A DNA stretch of 64,000 nt from contig OY997595.1 in the NCBI GenBank assembly GCA_963921825.1, positions 20,577,228 to 20,641,227 of the forward strand, given 5' to 3'. A program made the translations under genes and the position numbers. Positions 1-11,257 of the stretch are shown piece by piece (the first letter of the stretch is position 1; every line of letters starts with the position of its first letter). The notes under the pieces are model-generated. The model was not told the origin of the DNA. It did not search any database and saw only the letters and a list, made by a program, of their open reading frames with translations. Source of the DNA: Erodium maritimum. Lineage: Eukaryota > Streptophyta > Magnoliopsida > Geraniales > Geraniaceae.

Positions 1-824
1 ATCCTCGGCATCGGGTAGCGGTTCTTCACCATCACTAGGTTTAGCTTCCGGTAGTTGATGCACATCCTCAAAGCGGCACCCTTCTTTTTCACGAAGAGGG
101 CGGGTGCTCCCCACGGTGAGACACTAGGGCGGATGAAACCCTTCTCCTGTAGCTCTTGGAGTTGGCGCTTCAACTCGACCAACTCAGCTGGCGCAAATCG
201 ATAAGGTGTAATCGAGATTGGCGCGGTGCCTAGGATCAAGTCGATCCGAAACTCTATCTCCCGCGCCAGCGGTAAACCTGATAACTCCTCCGGAAATACG
301 TCCGGAAACTCACACACTACTCTCGGTAAGTCTCGGCCACTCTGCACCACCTCGGCCTCCACTCCAGTAGTCAAGGCGGATAGAATGACTCCGCTCTTGC
401 TACCCAAGACACAAGTGATGACTCTATCACCAGATCGCACGGTCACCTACCGTCGAAAGCAATCAATCGTCGCCCGATATCTCGTAAGCCAGTCCATCCC
501 TAAGATCACGTCGAAAGCAGTCATCTCCAGAATGAGTAGATCACCCAAGAATGGGCAATCTGCCACTCGAACCTCACAATCTCGACAAACGATATCCAAC
601 ACCACCTCCCCCGTAAGTGGGGTCTCAAGACACAAGGGTCTACTAAGGGGATTTGTTACCAAACCCAAAGAATGAGCAAAAGAAGAAGAGATAAACGAAT
701 GGGATGCACCCGTATCGAACAAAAAAGATGCCCACGAATGAAACAATAAACATGTACCGTGTATGGCCTCATGGCCGACATACTGCCTCTCAGCCCTAGC
801 ATCTGCAACTGCATAAACTCGACC
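1..824 (-). pseudogene. pol: Retropepsin and start of reverse transcriptase of element C (broken)
   Basis: The frame read leftwards from about 824 encodes an aspartic protease with the active-site motif LFDTGASHSFIS and the flap-side motif DVILGMDWL. The RT N-terminus follows, with the [15 protein letters not shown]-type linker, the [16 protein letters not shown] motif and the start of the fingers domain near base 1. A TAG at about 447-449 interrupts the frame just after the protease; element B has CAG there. The gag frame enters this one through a small insertion near 825-835. In a working copy this region would be translated as part of one Gag-Pol polyprotein. The protein here is non-functional because of the stop, the frameshift and the window edge. 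Confidence 0.85.
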
Positions 825-2206
825 CTGCCGTGCCGGTTGTCTCCTCTCGGTGGTGGTGGTGGTAGTGACACCTGCTGCTGGGGCCTAGCCTGGTGTCTCG
901 GGGCTACCGCTCCCGCCACTTGACGCGGAGCTCTCCGCTGATGTTCCGGTCGAGATCGGCCGGGAGGTGCCTGACGAGGCTGTGGCTGTTGTGGCCTTGG
1001 TGGAGGTACACCTCCGACCCGGTCGGGACAAGCGAAAGACAAGTGTCCCTGCCGACCGCACTGGTAACAAGTCCGATCATCAACATGCTGCCGCCCAACA
1101 ACCCCCTGTGGACGATCCATCTACCGCTCTGCGGGTCCTCTGGCTCTCGGGCAGTCTCGGGCCAAGTGTCCTTGCTATCGGCATGTACGGCAGAAATGAG
1201 TCCCCGGAGCAGGTCCAACTGATGCTACTGCTGCTCCTCTACGCATAGCACTCTGCTAAAACTGTGGCTGGAAGTACCCTGAAGTCCTCTGCCGTCTAGC
1301 ATCACGCCTCTCTGATGGTCTGAGGAAACCACTCGTTCTCGGTCTGACATCTCGCTCTGTGGCAGTCTCTCGAAAGTGTCTCTCTACTGTTAAGGCCTGG
1401 TCAACCAAAGTAGAGTACACCTCTGTCCTCAAAACAATAATCCGATCCGCAATAGCAGGGAGGAGCCCACGCTCAAACCGTCTGCAACGACTGTCCTCAG
1501 TCTGCACCATCTCGGGTGCGAAGCGGGACAAGGATAAGAACCTCGCCGCATACTCACCTACTGTCATCCCCCTCTACCGTAGATCCATGAACTGCTGGCG
1601 TCGATCATCCCGAACCGATCGCGGAAAGTACTGCTCCAGGAACAGCCGACTGAAGAGCTCAAAATCCTCACCAACTCTGGTCTGCACAGACTCCCACCAG
1701 TAAAAAGCCTCACACTCAAGCTGGAAGGTGGAGAAGGAAACTCTCAGACGTCCCTCAGAAATACCGGACGTGTCAAGGTTGCGAGTGATCCGCTCCAACC
1801 ATAAAATTGCTGCCTCTGAGTCAACACTCCCAGAAAAGGTCGGTGTACCCAAACGACGGAAATCACGAAGTGCCTGGGCCGTGTAGCTATCCATCTGTCA
1901 TGGCCTCTCTATGACGACTGTCTCAGTAGCCGACACGGGCTCTGGCGCCGGTGCTGCAGTCTCCTGCTGAGCACTGAGTGCTGCTAGTACTGTGCGTACC
2001 ACCTCATCAATAGGGGTAGCCTGTGTCAGCTCGACGACTGGGGTATCTCTCACTGGTGACCCTGACGGTCCATCCTCAAAGCTCTGGTGCTCTGCGGGAG
2101 CAGCACCCTGGGCACCTGCTGCCCCTTCCAGTCTAACAGCTGGTGACTGACTCTGCCCCAGAGCTGGGCGACTCCGGGTACCTCTCGGAACGTAGGCGCG
2201 TGACAT
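825..2206 (-). pseudogene. gag: Gag of element C (broken)
   Basis: Gag starts at the ATG ending at 2206 (MSRAYVPRG; a second Met lies directly upstream at 2209) and reads leftwards in one frame. Blocks that match element B are the proline- and glutamate-rich N-terminus, the retrotransposon-gag capsid region (MDSYTAQALRDFRRLGTPTF and YFPRSVRDDRRQQFM), and a CCHC zinc knuckle (CYQCGRQGHLSFAC) at about 1030-1070. In-frame stops separate the blocks: a TGA before the capsid block at about 1897, and a TAG near 1254 where element B has CAG. Gag would form the particle shell and bind the element RNA. The two copies align along their whole length, which supports the start site. Confidence 0.85.
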
Positions 2207-2278
2207 CACGAAAGCTCGCTATAGTAATACGTACAGTTCAAACTCAATTCAACACTATCGCAGCGATTTAAGCAAAAG

Positions 2279-5200
2279 TGTGGAGACCGCCTCGGTAAAA
2301 GTGTTTTATTTATTTATTTTGGTTCGATTGGAACATCGTTGTTAAAAAAAAAGAGTTAAAGGGTCGGACCGGGTCGGGTCAGACCCGACCATCAACCCAA
2401 GCCCGGTCAGGTAAACCAACTGAGCTGGTGTTTTGGACCGAGAGGATCAGGGCCGTTTACGGCCCATTTTCCCCCTTACCGACCCGAGCTTGTAAGCAAC
2501 ACCTTAGGGTTTCTGAACCCTAAAGTGTCATCTTCTCCCCTCTTAACGCAGCCACGCGATCCCAACCTCTCCCGACCTTCCTAGTCACCTCCTCAGCAAC
2601 GGCCGACCACCACATCGCCTCCCTCTCTCCCAAATCTCACTCCATCATCTCGAATCCCTCCCGCCTCGATCCCGAGCTCTCTCTCTTCATCTCCGTTTTG
2701 TCCCCTCTTCTCACGGCCGTCGCCGACCCTTTTCCCCTTCTTCTCCGAGTCAGCCCGAGCCCGCGACTTCCCTCTTCTCCGTTCAACCACGTGCGAACCG
2801 AGAACTAGTCGTCGTCCTCGCCGGAGCTGAGACCGGAGGTCACACCGTCCGGATCTGAGACGCTAAGCGTCGCCACGCTTAGCCCCTCCGCCACGCTCCC
2901 AGGACATCGACCTCCCCGCCGTTGTTCTCTCCTTCACGGTGAGATTCGCGACCTTTGAGGCCTTGGTCGCGACGACGTCCCCATCGGTGGCCGGCCGGTT
3001 TCAAAACCGAGCCCTTTCTTCCTTCCTCTTCCCTTTGTGTTTTCTTCGAGTTGCTGTTGGTCCTGGTTTTTGTTGATCGAAACTGTTCTTGAATCTAGTA
3101 CTTTGTGTAACAAAAGGGAAAAGAAATGAAACCTAATCCGAGTTAAATCTAATGGAAGTTTCAAAATCAGTTTTTAAAATGAAAAAGGAAAATTTAATTG
3201 AAACATAAACGTTTTTTATTTGAAAAGAGTTTTAAAATAAAATCAGATTTTGAAATAAAAAGGAAAGTAAAATCAGTTGATTTAAAACGGGTTTTGAGCA
3301 GTTGAACGAATCTGGAACTCTGGTTAAAATGGACTGCTAATTGGACTTGGAACGGGACAAAAGCGGAACAATGAATCGGACCTCGGGAAGCCTCGACATC
3401 CGTGCATTGGGACCCGTGCCTCGGAAAACGTGCACCGGTTTTGTGCTCGGGTGCCCGAACCCGATTCGTCGTAATCCCACTTTTAGCCTGCTCGAGTCTA
3501 AAAGACAACTTTTGAACTTAAAACGAAATCGTCGTAACCTTTTAATTGAAATTGTGAAACCGGTTTTAAGTGTAGCTTTCGTGTTGTTTTAGAGTCCGAC
3601 TTCGATCAAAGCGAAGACCGGAGGTAGCGAGCCAAGACGTCAGCAGCTAGGAGACGGAGCGATTGTTCTTCGGTTGAGGTAGGGAAAGTAGCGAATACCG
3701 GTTTAATTATGTCAAGTTACTAGTATGCATGCTAGGTAATAATAAAACCGGAAAGATAATAGTTTGGCATGTAGGATGAGAACAATTAGCGTAAACGTAT
3801 GAACTGTGAGTATTTACGTTTTCGGTCTTCGGAATTGCTGTGCTGGTATAACTGGGCCACGTCGCGCCCGTAGGACTTGTGTGCTGAATGTATCTGTGTA
3901 TGCCTTTGATGCTTGAACGGTTAATAAATAACGAACACGAAAACGAGTACAATTGACTAGAGAACGCATGATCAGTGATATGAGTGTTTTTCCCTATTTT
4001 ACTTGATATGTTGGATTGGGACTGGTTGGGGATACCGGTTAAGCCGGTGGGGTTACCACGTTGAACGTGGGGTCGGTAAGTGATGGTGAGTACGTGACGG
4101 TTTGAGTGTGCTTAAGAGTTCAATAAGATTGTTGCTCGGTGTTGCATGATTGTGATTGTGTGTGGGCATGTGTGCCGTGTTTGTTATAATGGGAACCATT
4201 GGTTGTGATATGGTCGGGTGAGTGATAGACCGACGTGCCGTGTATTTGTGGTAAGACTGTTGGGCTTGGTGAGCCGTGTTTGATCTGTGGCATTCGATGC
4301 GTGATTGTTACTTTATTGTGTGTTCCTTGAGGATGGTATTCCGGTTGAGATTGGGCCTATGGGTCGTGTTTGGGGCCGACGGGTCGGAGCTGGCGGGCCA
4401 CATCATATCATGTTGCATAGGGTCGACGGGTCGGAGCTGACGGGCCACATCATATCATATTGCATAGGGCCGATGGGCCGTATCATATCATATTGCATGG
4501 GGCCGAAGGGTCGGAGCCGACGGGCAAAATCATAGCATAGTGGGCCTATGGGTCGTGGTTGGGCCTGAGGGTCGTGTTGGGCCTACGGGTCGTGATGGGC
4601 ACAGGGTGCCGTGTTTCAGCCTCGATGATCTATGGTCTTTGGAGACGTTTCCGAGAGTCCCGACCAATGCGTCCTTGTAAGGATGTTTGCGGCATTCTCG
4701 ACGTTATACGTCTTTGTGACGTTATGCGCCTCCTCTGGATCGAGAGGTAGTCCGATGGATACTTGACCTACCGTTTGATATGATGATGTCGGGTTGTGTA
4801 CAGTCGGCGGAGTTCAACGATTGTAGAACGAGATGTGTGTGTTGATGGTTTCGGTGTTCGGTACGTTTGCTGTTTGGTTAATGTTCTCTTGTGTGAAAGT
4901 TATCATTGAGAGTATTGTAAATTTTGCTATGAACCCCGGTCGGTAGTTAGTCGTGCTGTACTAGTATGCCCTAATTGGACGGTTACTCGTGGTGGTGAGC
5001 CTATGTTCATTACGTTAACTACTTTCTCTACTGGGCGAAAGCTCACCCCTTACATTGTTGATTTTCAGGTGCTGAGCGGGATTTGTACTAGCAGGACATA
5101 GCTGAGCTTGGAAGCTTGCGCGGGTCTTTTCTAGTCGGTCTAGTGACGTGCGTCTATTTTGAACTGAATTTTGTATACTGGGTTTTGTGAGCTGTTAACC

Positions 5201-5315
5201 TTGTCAATTGATTTTTATCACTTTTGAAATTTTATCCTTCGTAATTTTACCGTGTTTATTTATTATTTTAAGTTCACGTCTCGAATCCGGTCAAAACCGG
5301 ATTTGGGGTTTGACA
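2279..5315 (+). repeat. Solo LTR of a Tekay-like element, inserted in the leader of element C
   Basis: The sequence begins TGTGGAGACC and ends GGGGTTTGACA. It is flanked by the 5-bp direct repeat AAAAG (2274-2278 and 5316-5320). Removing it and one repeat copy rejoins the leader of element C in the form seen uninterrupted in element B near 60570-60590. It has no primer site or coding sequence after its 3' end, so it is a solo LTR of about 3.04 kb, the usual product of LTR-LTR recombination. Its last 45 bases match the ends of LTRs A, B and C, so it belongs to the same broad lineage. It lies opposite to C. A GGG-rich minisatellite is at 4340-4600. Small open frames inside it are not genes. Confidence 0.93.
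4340..4605 (+). repeat. Minisatellite inside the solo LTR
   Basis: Imperfect tandem units of about 47 bp, then shorter ones, contain GGGTCGGAGCTG, GGGCCACATCATATCAT and TTGCATAGGG. They are followed by shorter GGGCCTATGGGTCGTG-type units. The array sits in the central part of the LTR, where the other Tekay-like LTRs in this window carry different arrays. Confidence 0.75.
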
Positions 5316-5608
5316 AAAAGGGACGTTCTCGTTCGTCTCGCCGGATCCTAGTTGGATCCGGGATAAGTATATAAGTCGTATATAGTACTTATATAGACAG
5401 AGAAGTCCGCACCTCGTGCGTCTCACACAGCAAACAAGTAAAGCAACCAACTCCCGCACGAGGAAAAATTCACACACAACACACCCATCACTAGGGTGGA
5501 AAGCACAAGAAAAACGTTTGAAATAAAGTCCTTGATCCTCTTATCACAGATTTTCTCCTTCCTCAAGTTACTTATCTTTACTCAAAATAAACGAGTCGAT
5601 CTCGCATC

Positions 5609-5648
5609 GTTACAACCTGGTTCAGGCTTCCCCGAACCTCGTTGTAAC
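5609..5648 (-). other. Conserved leader hairpin, copy in element C
   Basis: Read on the minus strand, the arm GTTACAACGAGGTTCGGG is followed by the loop GAAG and the arm CCTGAACCAGGTTGTAAC. This gives 15 Watson-Crick pairs, one G-U pair and a two-base internal mismatch. The same 40-nt design occurs at 60256-60295 and 9463-9502 in divergent leaders. Confidence 0.7.
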
Positions 5649-6526
5649 CACTTGACATCCCACTATCACGTTTGACTACAGTGGAGCCCCTGAGTCAACC
5701 CGTGATAGAACAACCAATTCAGTTTTACAGAAAATTCGGCATGACCTATTCGTATTTTCCACTAACCCTCCGCTTAAACAGGACAATTACCAATCAATTT
5801 CCACAAGTTATTCCAATCAAAGAGTTATCATGCTCTGCAAGTTCACACCACAATCAACACATAGATTTTTCATGCCTCGCAAAGTACACACACAAACAAG
5901 GAGGGTGCCAGATTACTCAAGTTCGATTCCTTTTTAAAAGTTACCCTAATTGGATCATACCTTTCAAGGTTAAATTCTTAAACGAGTCACAACATCAAAA
6001 CCTAGTCAACACTCAACCCATTTCCAAATCATAACCATCCGATCCCTCAACAAATCCACTCTTCGATTAAACACGACTCCGACAGTAACACTCCAACGAA
6101 TCCAATCTCCAACCTCATCAACACTTCTATCACTTAACCCTTCAGCCTTAGTACCCGAAACAACCAACCACAACGGTAATACACTTAACGAACGAACACT
6201 TTACTCAACAATCAACACATAACGGTTCAGTCATTGTTCGTTGACCCAATACCGATCTCAACCAGTCGGTTTCACCGATCACTGCATCTCACAGTCAATA
6301 AGGTAAGGGTGCTACTCAAGCGTTACAACCGTTATAATAAAAGGAGTTCAAATTGAAGCAAACAATGAAACAGTAAGACTCGATTTGGTCTCACTCTATG
6401 CATCAACGTTTTTAACTCCGCATCACTGAGTACACGACTTAGACTTCCTAACTCTACCCACCTAATAGACGTTGGTCCGAGGTTTTGAAAACAGTTTGAA
6501 AATTACAATTGTTTAAAATGAAACCA

Positions 6527-6539
6527 GGCTCCGATACCA
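6527..6539 (-). other. Primer binding site of element C (initiator tRNA-Met type)
   Basis: On the minus strand it reads TGGTATCGGAGCC, beginning three bases after the LTR end. Elements A, B, D and E have TGGTATCAGAGCC, so this copy has one A-to-G change. The sequence is complementary to the 3' end of plant initiator tRNA-Met. Confidence 0.85.
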
Positions 6540-7359
6540 AATTGTCACGGCCCAAATACGATTTTGACCGGATTCGAGACGCGACTCGAGTTAAAATAAA
6601 TTAAGTAATAAACAATTGATGAAATGCTCAAATCTCATAAAAACTCCATCAAAACGATATAAGTAAACGTTCGAAATCCTCAACGAGTCACAGCTCGATG
6701 TACAAGGTAAGATATAAAATGTTTAACAGGAAAGAGCAACACAACTCCAAAACGAGTCCCAAAATGAACTGAAGCTCCCAAGCCTCGCCCACTCTAGAAA
6801 TCTGGTACTCCTGTAAAACAGTAAGAGAAACAAAGGGGATGAGCTTACGCTCAGTAGGAAAAATCTCAATAACTCCACCTTTAGATCAATACTTAAACCG
6901 TTCAAACGGATAAACAAATGGCATAATAATAATATTTACAAAGTAGCACTAATGAATAAAATATATAATCATAACAATATCGCACTCTTAAAAATAACCG
7001 TAGCTTAACGAGTGCATAAAAGTTCCATAACGAAAAGTTAAGATTAAAATGGGAATAGTTAATATCATGCCAACCGTTTGCTTTCGCAAGCCTCCGATCC
7101 ATGGATAGATTCTGGGATCACCTCGGTTCCCATAGTTCCGATCCACCAGAGTACCCATGTCATATCAGATTTTCCCTCGGTCCAGAGGACACATATGCGT
7201 TGGGGCACAGGAAACAATCCCAAATGGGTGATTATCATCGGGATTCCCAGAAATGCCTCCAAAGGACCATATATCATAGGGAACCAAGGTAGTGCTCGAC
7301 TGGGACGCACATCCTTGGGTGAAACCTTAGTAATCATCTCTCAAGAAGTAACCCAAATA

Positions 7360-7515
7360 ATATCCCGCAGGATCTTCTTATCATCAATCTATATCCCGCA
7401 GGATCTGCCAATAATCAATAAATATCCCGCAGGATCTGCCAATAATCAGTAAATATACCGCAGGATCTGCCAATAATCAATAAATATCCCGCAGGACCTG
7501 CTAATAATCCATACC
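7360..7515 (-). repeat. 31-bp minisatellite in LTR C
   Basis: About four tandem units of 31 bp share the core ATATCCCGCAGGATCTGCC and TAATCAATAA. The reverse complement of the core matches the core of the 45-bp array in LTR B (58333-58564), so the two arrays share an origin but have different unit lengths. Confidence 0.85.
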
Positions 7516-7609
7516 TGTAATGTCCAATAATCGATGCCCTCAGGCTCCAATTCTCAACCAATATATCACTGTATCTGTCAATCTCCACCCTTACCACGGC
7601 ACCGGATTA

Positions 7610-7636
7610 CCCCCCCCCCCCCCCCCCCCCCCCCCC
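7610..7636 (+). repeat. Homopolymer of 27 C in LTR C
   Basis: A pure run of 27 C lies next to GTGTAGTACCGAACC. LTR B has a shorter G run (about 58275-58288) at the equivalent position. The exact length is easily misread by sequencing. Confidence 0.8.
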
Positions 7637-9151
7637 GTGTAGTACCGAACCAAACAAGCATTTCAAACAAGAATAAGACTAAAGGAAACACACCATAACT
7701 TGGTCATCAATCAACACTCATCGAATCACACCTTCATAACAACAAAGACATCCAATACACTCCATACTTACCGTATACTTACCTGTCACGAACCAGCGGT
7801 ACATCGATCACCTGATTGTACCCCGTGGCACAACCAGTCATACTCGATCATTCGTTCAATCAACAATTATATCAACACAAACACTCAATCAACCAACTAA
7901 GCATTCAACCAATAAATCATCATGTGAACGGTCAATTAGGTATTCAAACATAAGCTAATCTAGTTTCATTAGACTCTTATGTTAACCTAATAACTAACAA
8001 CCAAGCATGTGAACCTAGCACACAACTAATCTGAGAGCTCTTCACAACCTCTCTACCAGTAAATCAATCCCAAGTATTGAAAGCAAGCTTCACTAATCGT
8101 CATCATCCTAAGCATGCATACTAGACTCATCCATTTATTAGTAATTGAAGTACGATTATTCTAGTTATTCGCGTCCTAGAGGCAATTCCGCCCTTCTTCA
8201 ACCTCCAGCTCATTATCTCCGAAAATCCACAACCAAACTCCATTTTTAACCATTTCCAGCTCCCAAAACAATCAAATACCTCCAAAACTCCTTTACTCAT
8301 GGTAGGAATAAACAAATAAACAAGTTTCCAAGGATTCTCCAAATCACAATCAAATCAAAAACTCCCAAAAGTTCATCCAAAGTCACCCAACAACAACACC
8401 CTCAAATGGGTTCATCAAAGCTTCAACAAGAGCACAATCCAAACCTCCTACTTCACTACTTCTTCTCCAAATAACCAAAACAAGGCTAGTTTAACAACTT
8501 CAAGCCAAAACCCACAAAACCCAAGAAATGAGAGTAGATGAAATGGAGAGTTGTGAGTATCCGTACCTCTAGGAGAATGAGTTGATGAAGATGAAGGTAT
8601 TTTAGAGAGGATTTGGGTAGAGATTGATACAAAAGGTCTCTCTTTTCTCTTTCTTTCTCTTCAAGACACCATGGAAGCTCCAAGTTCTCCCTCCTCTCTC
8701 AAATTTCGGCTACCACTAGAGAAATGAAATGAATTTGTGTCATCTAATGCCTTAAAAAGACCTAGAGGTGAAAAAGACCAAAAACCCTTTAGTTCTTATC
8801 CCTTTTTTGGACAACTAGTGAGGGTAGAGATGACATTTGAGCCTCTTTCCTTTCCTCCAAGGTATTAGTGACACTTGGCATAGTGGGGACCACTCTCTTC
8901 CATTTAAAATCCAGCAGTCCAAATTAAATGTATTTACTCGATAAAAAAGCTCGGTTTTGACCAAATTTGACTTCCTTCGATATTATACTTAAATGAATGG
9001 AAACGGCCCAATTAAGCCAACCGTGATGACGGCTAAGCTTTTGGGGCCCCGGAAAAACCCCGAGTGACCTCAGTTGACTTTTCCGGTAGAAAGTCAAACT
9101 TGTCTTAAAAGTCACCGGTTCGACCGGGATCGACTGGGAGCGGTTCTTACA

Positions 9152-9595
9152 TCCGGTCTAGGTACCGTGTACTTGTGGTTGATGTCATTGATTGAATTAA
9201 ATGTTTTCCGAGTGTTGACGTGGCCGGGTGGTAATGGTGTAATTACCGGTATCCGAGGTGTATAGCTGCGAGAATTGTTGTGTGCTATGATTGTGTTGAG
9301 TGCTTTGTGCAGGTTGTGATTGGTTGTCCCGCATAAGCGGATGGTTAGTGTAATTTACGAACGGGTCATGCCCGATTTTCTGCAGAAACTGAAGTGTATG
9401 TACCATCACGATTCGACTATAGGGGCCACTGTAGCCGGACGTGAATGGGGGGATGTCAAGTGGTTACAACGTAATTCGGGGATGCCTGAACCGGGTTGTA
9501 ACAACGCGATGTCAACAAGAATGTTATGTTAGAAAGAGGACGTGTTAAGAATTTGAATCTAAGTTGATGTTTGCCTAATGTGTAATCGTTGTGTG
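9152..9595 (+). mobile_element. Leader fragment of another Tekay-like element
   Basis: Read on the plus strand, this resembles the leaders of B and C. It includes the block around ACGGGTCATGCCCGATTTTCTG, the CACTGTAG block and the 40-nt hairpin at 9463-9502. It starts exactly where LTR C ends and has the opposite orientation, so element C apparently inserted into it. It ends near 9590-9600, where Athila-like RT sequence begins. It contains no coding sequence. The rest of its parent element is not seen. Confidence 0.65.
9463..9502 (+). other. Conserved leader hairpin, copy in the orphan leader fragment
   Basis: Arms GTTACAACGTAATTCGGG and CCTGAACCGGGTTGTAAC enclose the loop GATG. The outer eight pairs are perfect, the centre is mismatched, and the inner pairs re-form with one G-U. 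The size is identical to the copies in C and B. Confidence 0.65.
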
Positions 9596-11257
9596 GTGAA
9601 TGCATTGTAATTCATTATTATCATTTTTTACTACTGTAATTCCCCCCCCCCCCCTTTTAGGCACACATTAAACTGGACTGACCCATGCACTATCAAAGAT
9701 AGGATAGATGATACTTGCATCTAGGAGCTTGATTACCTCCTTTTTCAGTACTTCTTGCATCAACGGGTTTAGTCTTCTTTGATGTTGCACACTCCGCTTG
9801 TGATCATCTTCCATGAGGATCTTGTGCATGCATGTGGCTGGACTTATCCTTTGAATATCTGCAATGGTCCATCCAACTACCTTTTTGTGCCCCTTTATAA
9901 CTCTCATTAGCTTTTCTTCCTGTAGAGATGACAATGTAGCAGAAATTATTACATGCAAAGTATTATTGTCATTAAAAAATACATATTTAAGAGAGTCAGG
10001 AAGGGTTTTCAATTCAAGTTCTGGGGCTTGTTCAATTGAGGGCTTCAATTTTGGCCCTCGAGTTGCTTCTAATGCGCGAAATCTGGGGTTGTTGCGAGTC
10101 TTCCAAGGTGGGCAAGCCTCCAACATCTGGATCACTTCATCTACACCTTTCTCTGAGGATGCACATAGTTCATTAATACTTCCAACTAAACATGCTTCAA
10201 GAGGGGTATCAAATCCACAAACATTAAAATTATCTTGAATAACATGATCATAAGCATCGATTCTTAAATAAGTATTATCAGGATTATCATGCTTCATAGA
10301 TATAAACACATTGTAGACCACTTCTTCCTTGCCATATCTCAAGGTTAATTTACCTGGTTCCACATCTATAAGGGCTCGGGCTGTGGCCAAAAATGGCCTA
10401 CCCAATACTAGAGGAATCTCATAGTCCTCACTCATATCTAAGATTATAAAATTAGTAGGAAAGATAAATTTGTCTACCTTAACCAACACATCCTCAATAA
10501 CACCTCTTGGATATTTTATAGATCTATCTGCTAATTGTAGGGTTATTGATGTTGGTTTTGGTTCCTCTCCTAATCCCAATTTCCTAAAGACGGATAAGGG
10601 CATCAAATTTATGCTCGCTCCTAAGTCACATAGTGCTCTAGTAAAATATATTTTACCTATCTCACATGGTAAGGTGAAACTACCTGGGTCTTTAAGTTTA
10701 CGGGGTAACTTGTTGAGTAATATTGCAGAACATTCTTCACCAAGATTCACTGTCTCATGTTCCCCTAATTTTCTCTTATGAGTGATAATATCTTTAAGAA
10801 ATTTAGCATAAATTGACATACTCTGTATAGCATCAAGAAAAGGGATATTAATTTCTAACTTCCTAAACATGTTCAAAAATTTAGAATATTGCTCATCTAA
10901 TTTATTTTTCTTGCATACAGAGGGAAAAGGAAGAGGTGGAGTCCTAGTTTTTGTCTCAACTAAGGACTCCATTACCTTCTTACCTTTGGCGGCCCTTTGA
11001 TCTTCAGTAGGCTCCGAGCTTACATGTTGTTCCAATTCCTCACTATTGTCTTCTTGCTCTGGAGTCTTCGCCACTTCAGGTTCCTCTTCTGCCACAAGTC
11101 CTTCTAGTTGCTTCCCAGACCTCAAAGCTATTGCATGAGCTCCTTCCCTAGGATTCCTCTTAATATTGCTGGGTAGGCTTCTAGGTGCCTTCATATTCAT
11201 AGCTTGGGATAATTTCCCCATATGAGTCTCCAAAGCTTGGATACGAGAGTTGGTCAT
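9596..11257 (-). pseudogene. pol: Athila-like Gag C-terminus, retropepsin and start of RT
   Basis: A 529-codon open frame (11257 to 9668) reads leftwards. Its N-terminal part (MTNSRIQALETHMGKLSQAM, then AIALRSGKQL) is the end of an Athila Gag. The middle has a protease region with CDLGASINLMPLSVFRKLG and PLVLGRPFLATA, where the catalytic triplet is the Asp-Leu-Gly variant usual in this lineage. The C-terminus has RRLNPLMQEVLKKEVIKLLD and then SAWVSPV, the start of the RT fingers. The frame ends at a TAA. RT-like codons resume for about 20 residues beyond a run of 13 G (C on the plus strand, 9642-9654) and then stop being recognisable. The protein is truncated before the RT catalytic centre. 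Confidence 0.85.

Larger units (their letters stand above)
5321..6542 (-). other. 5' leader of element C
   Basis: This is the untranslated leader between the primer site and gag, read leftwards. It matches the leader of element B (59385-60657) in long blocks, including a 40-nt hairpin (5609-5648), the GCGAGATCGACTCG block, and the part close to gag. An open frame on the opposite strand (5672-6034) has a partner in B but not in a third copy, so I do not call it a gene. The last stretch before gag (2207-2273) lies beyond the inserted solo LTR. Confidence 0.8.
1..9151 (-). mobile_element. Tekay-like Ty3/gypsy LTR retrotransposon (element C), partial
   Basis: This is the 5' half of a minus-strand Ty3/gypsy element. 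Reading leftwards it has an LTR (6543-9151), a primer binding site at 6527-6539, a leader of about 1.2 kb, gag, retropepsin, and the first part of reverse transcriptase, which runs off the window at base 1. The retropepsin-RT arrangement, the long LTR and the initiator tRNA-Met primer site resemble the Tekay/Del chromovirus lineage. The chromodomain that would confirm this lies outside the window. The leader is interrupted by a solo LTR (2279-5315). The other LTR and the target duplication cannot be seen. The reading frame is broken by nonsense codons and a frameshift, so this copy cannot make an intact polyprotein. Confidence 0.9.
6543..9151 (-). repeat. 5' LTR of element C
   Basis: Read on the minus strand, the LTR starts TGTAAGAACCGCTCCC (from 9151) and ends GGGCCGTGACA (at 6543), about 2.6 kb. 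It is close in sequence to LTR B (56352-59384). B has about 460 bp more, because C joins directly the sequences found at about 57265 and 57727 in B. It contains a 31-bp minisatellite (7360-7515) and a run of 27 C (7610-7636). It would supply the promoter and polyadenylation signals. Confidence 0.9.

Noticed and set aside
2593-3592. Several short open frames in the solo LTR
   Set aside because: They are charged, low-complexity products of GC-rich LTR sequence with no family match.
7078-7597. Open frames over the 31-bp array in LTR C
   Set aside because: They are created by the tandem repeat and match no family.
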